In this document: one piece after another, positions 40,960 to 45,190 of the stretch
Layout of the letters: each line of letters begins with the position of its first letter
Numbering within the stretch: the stretch's first letter is position 1
Origin: an uncultured Pseudomonadota bacterium
Lineage (GTDB): Bacteria; Myxococcota_A; UBA796; SXON01
DNA: 45,190 nt
Direction: 5' to 3'
Assembly (NCBI GenBank): GCA_903921785.1
Contig: CAIXRH010000174.1
Coordinates: forward strand, 1 to 45,190
Made by a program: the position numbers and the translations under genes
The notes under the pieces: model-generated
Told to the model about the DNA's origin: nothing
Databases searched by the model: none
The model's input: the letters and a program-made list of their open reading frames with translations, nothing else

Positions 40960-42369
40960 ATGTGCGGCTTCGTCGGACTCATCGGGGTGGAGAACGCGGC
41001 CGCCGGCGCGATGATGGCGCTCCAGGCGCTTCAGCATCGTGGGCAGGACGCGTGCGGCATCGGCACCGTCACCCGGGGCCGGGCGCACGTCTTCAAGGAC
41101 CTCGGGATGGTCTCCCAGGTCTTCACCATGGGCACGATCGCGTCGTTGCCCGGGCAGTCGGCGATCGGCCACGTTCGGTACCCCACGGTGGGAGCGGGCG
41201 TGCGGGAGGACGCGCAGCCGTTCCACACCCGCCGTCCGGGCGTGCTCATGGCCCACAACGGCAACGTCACCAACGTGCCCCAGATCGAAGCGTGGCTCGC
41301 CCGCCGCGGCATCCGCGTGCAGTCCAACTGCGACGTGGAGCCGATCATGCTCGTCTTCGCGGAGGGCCTCCGCGGCACCGCGTTCGAGAACGTCAAGGAC
41401 GCCGTGCGCGACGTTTTCGACCAGGTCCGTGGCGCCTACACCTGCGCGGCGATCACCGAGGTGGAAGGCGAGGACACCCTGGTGGCGTTCCGCGATCCGC
41501 ACGGGGTCCGTCCCGGCGTGTATGGCCGCAACTCCGTCGGCGCCTGGGCGGTGGCCAGCGAGTCCGTCGCGCTCGACGCCCTCGGGTTTGAGATGATCGG
41601 GGAGATCCCCCCCGGCTCGGTGATGTTGCTCCGGCCGAACCAGGCGCCCCGCGTGGCGCAGGTCCGCACCGCGGTGACGCACCGCTGCCTCTTCGAGCGC
41701 ATCTACTTCGCCCGGCCCGACAGCTTGATGGAGGACGGCCGGGTCTTCCAGGTGCGCTGGGACCTCGGCCAGCGCCTCGGCGAAGAATTCCGCGCCAAGG
41801 GCCTCACGGCCGACGTGGTGGTGCCGGTGCCCGACACCTCCCGCCCCGCCGCCCAGGCCATGGCGGAGACGTTGGGGCTCCCGTTCCGCGAGGGGTTCAT
41901 CAAGAACCGCTACAGCGGGCGCACCTTCATCATGCCCGACGCCCGCACCCGCCAGTCGGCGCTGCGGCTCAAGCTCAACCCGATCCCCGAGATCATGGAG
42001 GGCAAGCGCGTCATCCTGGTGGACGACAGCGTCGTCCGCGGCACCACCGTGAAGCGCCTCGCGGAGCTGGTGCGGGAGGTGAAGCCCAAGGAGGTGCACC
42101 TCGCGGTCTTCTCCCCGCCGGTGAAGAACCCGTGCTTCTACGGGATCGACATGCCCTCGAAGGATGAGCTGGTCGCCGCGCGGGTGCCCGAGGCCGAGTG
42201 GGCCCGCACCTTCGGGGTGGACACGGTGACCTTCCTCAGCGTGGAGGGCCTCCGCGCCACCGCGAAGACCCCGGCGTGCATGGCCTGCTTCGACGGCAAG
42301 TACCCCATCGAGGTGAGCCACGACGAGGTGGCCGCCATCGTGGCCGACCGGCGGGGCGGCGGGACATGA
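40960..42369 (+). CDS. purF: Amidophosphoribosyltransferase
   Basis: A 469-residue enzyme that makes phosphoribosylamine from PRPP and glutamine, the first step of de novo purine synthesis. Cys2 directly after the start Met is the N-terminal nucleophile of the glutaminase domain (MCGFVGLIG), so no propeptide needs to be removed. The phosphoribosyltransferase domain carries the PRPP loop VILVDDSVVRGTT (351-363). Cys243, Cys392, Cys440 and Cys443 (HRC, NPCFYG, ACMAC) match the [4Fe-4S] ligands of the Bacillus-type enzyme. It is one base after the exonuclease gene and overlaps the next by four bases. Confidence 0.96.
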   Translation: MCGFVGLIGVENAAAGAMMALQALQHRGQDACGIGTVTRGRAHVFKDLGMVSQVFTMGTIASLPGQSAIGHVRYPTVGAGVREDAQPFHTRRPGVLMAHNGNVTNVPQIEAWLARRGIRVQSNCDVEPIMLVFAEGLRGTAFENVKDAVRDVFDQVRGAYTCAAITEVEGEDTLVAFRDPHGVRPGVYGRNSVGAWAVASESVALDALGFEMIGEIPPGSVMLLRPNQAPRVAQVRTAVTHRCLFERIYFARPDSLMEDGRVFQVRWDLGQRLGEEFRAKGLTADVVVPVPDTSRPAAQAMAETLGLPFREGFIKNRYSGRTFIMPDARTRQSALRLKLNPIPEIMEGKRVILVDDSVVRGTTVKRLAELVREVKPKEVHLAVFSPPVKNPCFYGIDMPSKDELVAARVPEAEWARTFGVDTVTFLSVEGLRATAKTPACMACFDGKYPIEVSHDEVAAIVADRRGGGT

Positions 42370-43223
42370 GCCCCCCGCGCGACGCGCACTTCCTCCACGC
42401 CCAACGGGCGCTGGAGCCGGTGCTCGCCGCGCCGATCGAGGCGCCGCGGGCGATGACCTGGGTGCCTCGACGCGAAGAGCTGCTCGTGGCGAGCGCCAGC
42501 GGCGCCGTCACCTGCGTGGAGCCGTCGTTCGGCAGCCGCGTGCTCTGGACCGGCGTGCCCGATCCCTCCAGCCTCGACGCGAGCGCGGAGCTCGTGGCGG
42601 TGCTCGGCACGACCGGTACGTTGGAGGTCTGGAACCGCGCCACCCGTCAGCGGGAGCGCCTCCTTGAGACCGGCCTCAACGGGGACGCCGAGGTGCACCT
42701 GGTCGGCGATCGGGTGCTCGTCATCGGCGACGGTCGCGGCGGGCGGCGCGTGCGCGTCTACGCCGGGGACTCCCTGGAGATGGACGCCAGCGTGCCCTCG
42801 GGCACGGCCGCCGGCGACGTAGAGGGCATCCGCGTCGCCCGGAGCCTGATCACCGGGGTGGTCACCGTGCCGCTCGGCTACCCGCTGCCCGAAGAGCCCG
42901 CGACCGGCCACAGCATCCGCTTCGTCGGCCCGCGCCTGCTCGGCGTGGCGGTCGGTGGGGCCACGGTGTGGGAGAACGGCTCCCCGCTGAGCTTCCGCCT
43001 GCTCGACACGAGCGCCGCCGCCCTCACCGCGGACGGCCAGTTCGTGGCCCTCGGCACGTTCGGCGGGTTGGTGGCGATTTGTGGCGTGGGCGCGGCGCCG
43101 AAGGACCGGGCGCACCCGCCGCGGGTGAGCGCCCACGAGGGCGTGGTGCGCGCCTTGGCGTTCTCCGACCGCGGGCGATGGCTGGCCACCGTCGGGGAGA
43201 ATTGCCGGATCTGGGCGTACTGA
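42366..43223 (+). CDS. WD40-like beta-propeller protein
   Basis: A 285-residue cytosolic protein, with no signal peptide. Repeats such as EAPRAMTWVPRREELLVASA, GTLEVWNRATRQRER and VSAHEGVVRALAFSDRGRWL, the last followed by ATVGENCRIWAY, have the WD40-type GH-to-WD layout. Its ATG overlaps the purF stop (ATGA). Such propellers are protein-interaction platforms. Its role in the purF operon is unknown. Confidence 0.75.
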   Translation: MSPPRDAHFLHAQRALEPVLAAPIEAPRAMTWVPRREELLVASASGAVTCVEPSFGSRVLWTGVPDPSSLDASAELVAVLGTTGTLEVWNRATRQRERLLETGLNGDAEVHLVGDRVLVIGDGRGGRRVRVYAGDSLEMDASVPSGTAAGDVEGIRVARSLITGVVTVPLGYPLPEEPATGHSIRFVGPRLLGVAVGGATVWENGSPLSFRLLDTSAAALTADGQFVALGTFGGLVAICGVGAAPKDRAHPPRVSAHEGVVRALAFSDRGRWLATVGENCRIWAY

Positions 43224-43226
43224 GCC

Positions 43227-43727
43227 GTGGCCGATCCCGGGCCGGCGGCCGCGCTCGAGTACGTCCGGCGGCTGCACGCGGTGGTCGACGAGCTCGTCGC
43301 GCCGCTCACCGCCCGCCACGGGCCTCGCCTCGCGTGTCGCGCCGGCTGCGCGGGCTGCTGCGTGGACGAGCTCACGGTCTTCGAGGTGGAAGCGGCGCGA
43401 ATCCGGGCCGAATTCCCCGACGTGCTCGCGTCGGCGCCGGGGCCGGCGGGGCGCTGCGCCTTCCTCGACGAAGCCAGCCGCTGTCGGGTGTACGCCGCCC
43501 GGCCGTACGTCTGCCGCACCCAGGGGCTCCCGCTGCGGTGGGCGGAGGCCGGCGTCGAACGCCGCGACATCTGCCCGGAGAACGAGGCGGTCGGCCCGGT
43601 GGAGGCGCTCGACGCCGCCGCGTGCTGGACGCTCGGGCCGTTCGAACAGCGCCTCGCGGCCGTACAGTCCGCGCGGGACGGGGGCGTGGGTCGCCGGGTC
43701 GCGCTGCGCGCGCTCTTTGGCGGTTGA
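43227..43727 (+). CDS. YkgJ-family Cys-cluster protein (zinc/iron-chelating)
   Basis: A 166-residue cytosolic protein. CRAGCAGCC (Cys37, 41, 44, 45) with GRCAFLDEASRCRVYAARPY and CRTQG (Cys77, 86, 96) is the YkgJ/CxxCxxCC signature; the family is predicted to bind zinc or an iron-sulfur cluster. The GTG start is four bases after the propeller stop. It is the last gene of the operon; the function is unknown. Confidence 0.83.
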   Translation: MADPGPAAALEYVRRLHAVVDELVAPLTARHGPRLACRAGCAGCCVDELTVFEVEAARIRAEFPDVLASAPGPAGRCAFLDEASRCRVYAARPYVCRTQGLPLRWAEAGVERRDICPENEAVGPVEALDAAACWTLGPFEQRLAAVQSARDGGVGRRVALRALFGG

Positions 43728-43842
43728 CCGTCCGTTTGGGTGCGCATCCCCACCCTCAGCGCTTCGATCCACCGACAACGAGCGCACGGTCGCGCTTCAA
43801 CCCACGCTCAGCGCTCCTTTTGGCGGGCGACGCCGGGGCGCC

Positions 43843-44628
43843 TCAGCCCGGCTCGGCCAGCCGGTACGCCTCCGGGCGACGGTCCCGGAGCGCCGGGAAC
43901 GCGGCCCGGGCGGCGGTGATCGCCGCGGGGTCGAGGTCGGCCACCAGCACGGTCTCCTGCTCGGCGGCGCCGGAGAGCGCTTCGCCCCAGGGCGAGACGA
44001 TGGCGGAGTCGCCGGCGTAGTGGAGCCCGTCGCCGTCGCCGACGCGGTTGCAGCCCACGACGAAGGCCTGGTTCTCGATGGCGCGGGCGCGCAGGAGCGT
44101 CTGCCAGTGGGCGCGCCGCCGCTCGGGCCAGTTCGCCACGACCACGAAGAGGTCGGTGCGCGTGGCGGCGAGCCGGAAGGGCTCCGCGAAGCGCAGGTCG
44201 TAGCAGACCAGCGGCGTGATCCGCAGCCCGCCCACCTCCCACGTGTGCACCTCATCGGAGAAGGCGTAGTGTTCGTGCTCCCCCGCGAACGAGAAAGGGT
44301 GCAGCTTTCCGGCGCGGCGAACACCGCCGTCGGGCGCGACGAGCACCGCGCAGTTCCGGGGCGCGCCCGCGTCGAGCCGCAGCGGCACCCCGGCGAGGAC
44401 GTGCACGCCCAGCCCGCCCGCCACCTCGGCCAGGAAGGCTTCGGTGGGGCCGCCGGGCACCTCGGCCACGCGGTCGGGGCGCATCGAGAAGCCGCAGGCG
44501 AACATTTCGGGGAGGATCACCAGCCCCGCGCCGAGCGCGGCGGCCTCCTGGATCCGCTTCTCCGCCCGCCGGTAGTTCGCCGGCGGGTCCTCCCACACCA
44601 CATCGAGCTGGATCGCGGCGACGCGCAT
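43843..44628 (-). CDS. Carbon-nitrogen hydrolase (nitrilase/omega-amidase-like)
   Basis: A 261-residue amidase with the Glu-Lys-Cys triad: ILPEMFACGF (Glu41), RAGKLHPFSF (Lys108) and LVCYDLRFAEP (Cys142). GCNRVGDGDGLHYAGDS and SPWGEAL are typical of the YafV/NIT2 omega-amidase branch, which hydrolyses alpha-keto acid amides such as alpha-ketoglutaramate; the exact branch is inference. There is no signal peptide. The ATG overlaps the TGA of the upstream Cys-rich gene (TGATG), so the two are translationally coupled. Confidence 0.9.
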   Translation of the reverse strand: MRVAAIQLDVVWEDPPANYRRAEKRIQEAAALGAGLVILPEMFACGFSMRPDRVAEVPGGPTEAFLAEVAGGLGVHVLAGVPLRLDAGAPRNCAVLVAPDGGVRRAGKLHPFSFAGEHEHYAFSDEVHTWEVGGLRITPLVCYDLRFAEPFRLAATRTDLFVVVANWPERRRAHWQTLLRARAIENQAFVVGCNRVGDGDGLHYAGDSAIVSPWGEALSGAAEQETVLVADLDPAAITAARAAFPALRDRRPEAYRLAEPG

Positions 44629-45190
44629 CAGTGATCGCCTCCCGAGGTGGGGTCTTCGAAGGGCACCAGCCGCTTGGAGCTGTTCGGCTCTACCGAAGGG
44701 CAGACCTGCCCTTCGTCCATGCACACGCCGGCGCACTTGAGGTGCTGCGGGCAGTCGGTACGCGCGCTCGCCGGCAGCTTCGCCGACTCGCCCTGGCCGA
44801 GGCGGTACCACGCGAGGCACTCGGTCTGCCGCGCCATCTCGGCGTTGCCCGAGCTGCACCACGGCGGCGCCCCCTCCCGCACCCCCGGCGGCACCGCGCC
44901 GTTGAGCCGCGGCAGCGCCATCATCTGCGCGCCCGCCGACGCGTCGCTCACCGGGCGGGGCGGGAGCACGATCGACGAAGAGCCCCCGGGGGCATCCCCC
45001 GGGGCCGGCGCGGGCACCGCCACCGGCGGCGCGTAGCCGAGGCTGTCCGCGAGGCCGTGGCTGCACACCTCGGTCCAGGCGATGCAGCGGTCACCGCAGG
45101 CCTGGCCGCTGGGGCAGACGAGCGCGGGGACGGCGGGGGCCGGCGCGGCGGGAGCAGCCGCCGGCGCGACGGCGGCGGGCGCGAGCGGCG
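44628..45190 (-). CDS. Cys-rich protein with Ala/Pro-rich segments (5' end outside window)
   Basis: The minus-strand frame stays open from the TGA at 44628-44630 to the window edge, giving at least 187 residues. Near the edge it is Ala/Pro-rich (PAAPAPAVPAL), then VCPSGQACGDRCIAWTEVCS and, 90 residues later, DCPQHLKCAGVCMDEGQVCP form two short Cys-rich modules. A Pro/Ala-rich linker (PVAVPAPAPGDAPGG) and a mixed domain with further cysteines lie between them. The cysteine spacing suggests an extracytoplasmic protein. It ends overlapping the nitrilase start; the link of an exported protein to a cytosolic amidase is unexplained. A GTG at 45068 is in-frame but internal. Confidence 0.72.
   Translation of the reverse strand, partial: PLAPAAVAPAAAPAAPAPAVPALVCPSGQACGDRCIAWTEVCSHGLADSLGYAPPVAVPAPAPGDAPGGSSSIVLPPRPVSDASAGAQMMALPRLNGAVPPGVREGAPPWCSSGNAEMARQTECLAWYRLGQGESAKLPASARTDCPQHLKCAGVCMDEGQVCPSVEPNSSKRLVPFEDPTSGGDH

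Overview
The window is a high-GC, gene-dense bacterial chromosome segment. Several features point to Myxococcota (the former Deltaproteobacteria): many GTG starts, numerous secreted lipoproteins with Asp/Thr/Ser/Gly-rich linkers, a phosphodiester glycosidase with a DDDCDG metal-binding motif and a MYXO-CTERM-like tail, an FHA-sigma54 activator and a stand-alone receiver/Hpt protein. The assignment is inferred from gene content. No rRNA or tRNA gene, CRISPR array, phage gene or transposase was seen.

Layout. 1-10.7 kb: the 3' end of a proline-rich gene, a secreted prolyl oligopeptidase (minus), a lipoprotein + TonB-dependent receptor pair, a small outer-membrane-type protein, then a minus-strand group (isoprenylcysteine-methyltransferase-like protein, invasin/Ig-like secreted protein, phosphodiester glycosidase). 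10.7-17.8 kb: a regulatory region with a consensus sigma70 promoter inside an inverted repeat, a dihydrofolate-reductase-family gene + lipoprotein hydrolase, a beta-propeller/phosphoesterase lipoprotein, a coupled aminotransferase + glutamine amidotransferase, and a DUF1801-like gene. 17.9-25 kb: FHA-sigma54 activator, a metallochaperone + FAD lipoprotein operon facing a 29-residue membrane peptide + 104-residue protein, a phytanoyl-CoA-dioxygenase-like protein, and an aconitase-superfamily protein followed by a decayed copy of its own 3' end. 25-31.5 kb: a degenerate HATPase-REC-Hpt protein, a Rossmann-fold protein, small membrane proteins, a DUF393 protein and a SulP transporter. 31.6-38.8 kb: five lipoproteins and an AAA+ ATPase of the contractile-injection type. 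38.9-45.2 kb: an MmcQ/YjbR + retropepsin pair, the operon DEDDh exonuclease-purF-propeller-YkgJ, and a nitrilase coupled to a Cys-rich secreted protein that runs off the window.

The genes look like housekeeping and cell-envelope functions rather than a mobile island. The strongest non-coding signals are: (i) a recurrent G-N-T-A element whose TA lies at -12/-11 relative to the start codon at nine genes, suggesting widespread leaderless transcription, with two divergent pairs sharing one small palindrome; (ii) two families of intergenic repeats; (iii) a duplicated aconitase tail whose differences are almost all synonymous; (iv) a 17-bp inverted repeat between convergent genes; and (v) an operator-like inverted repeat around a consensus promoter next to an intrinsic-terminator-like hairpin.
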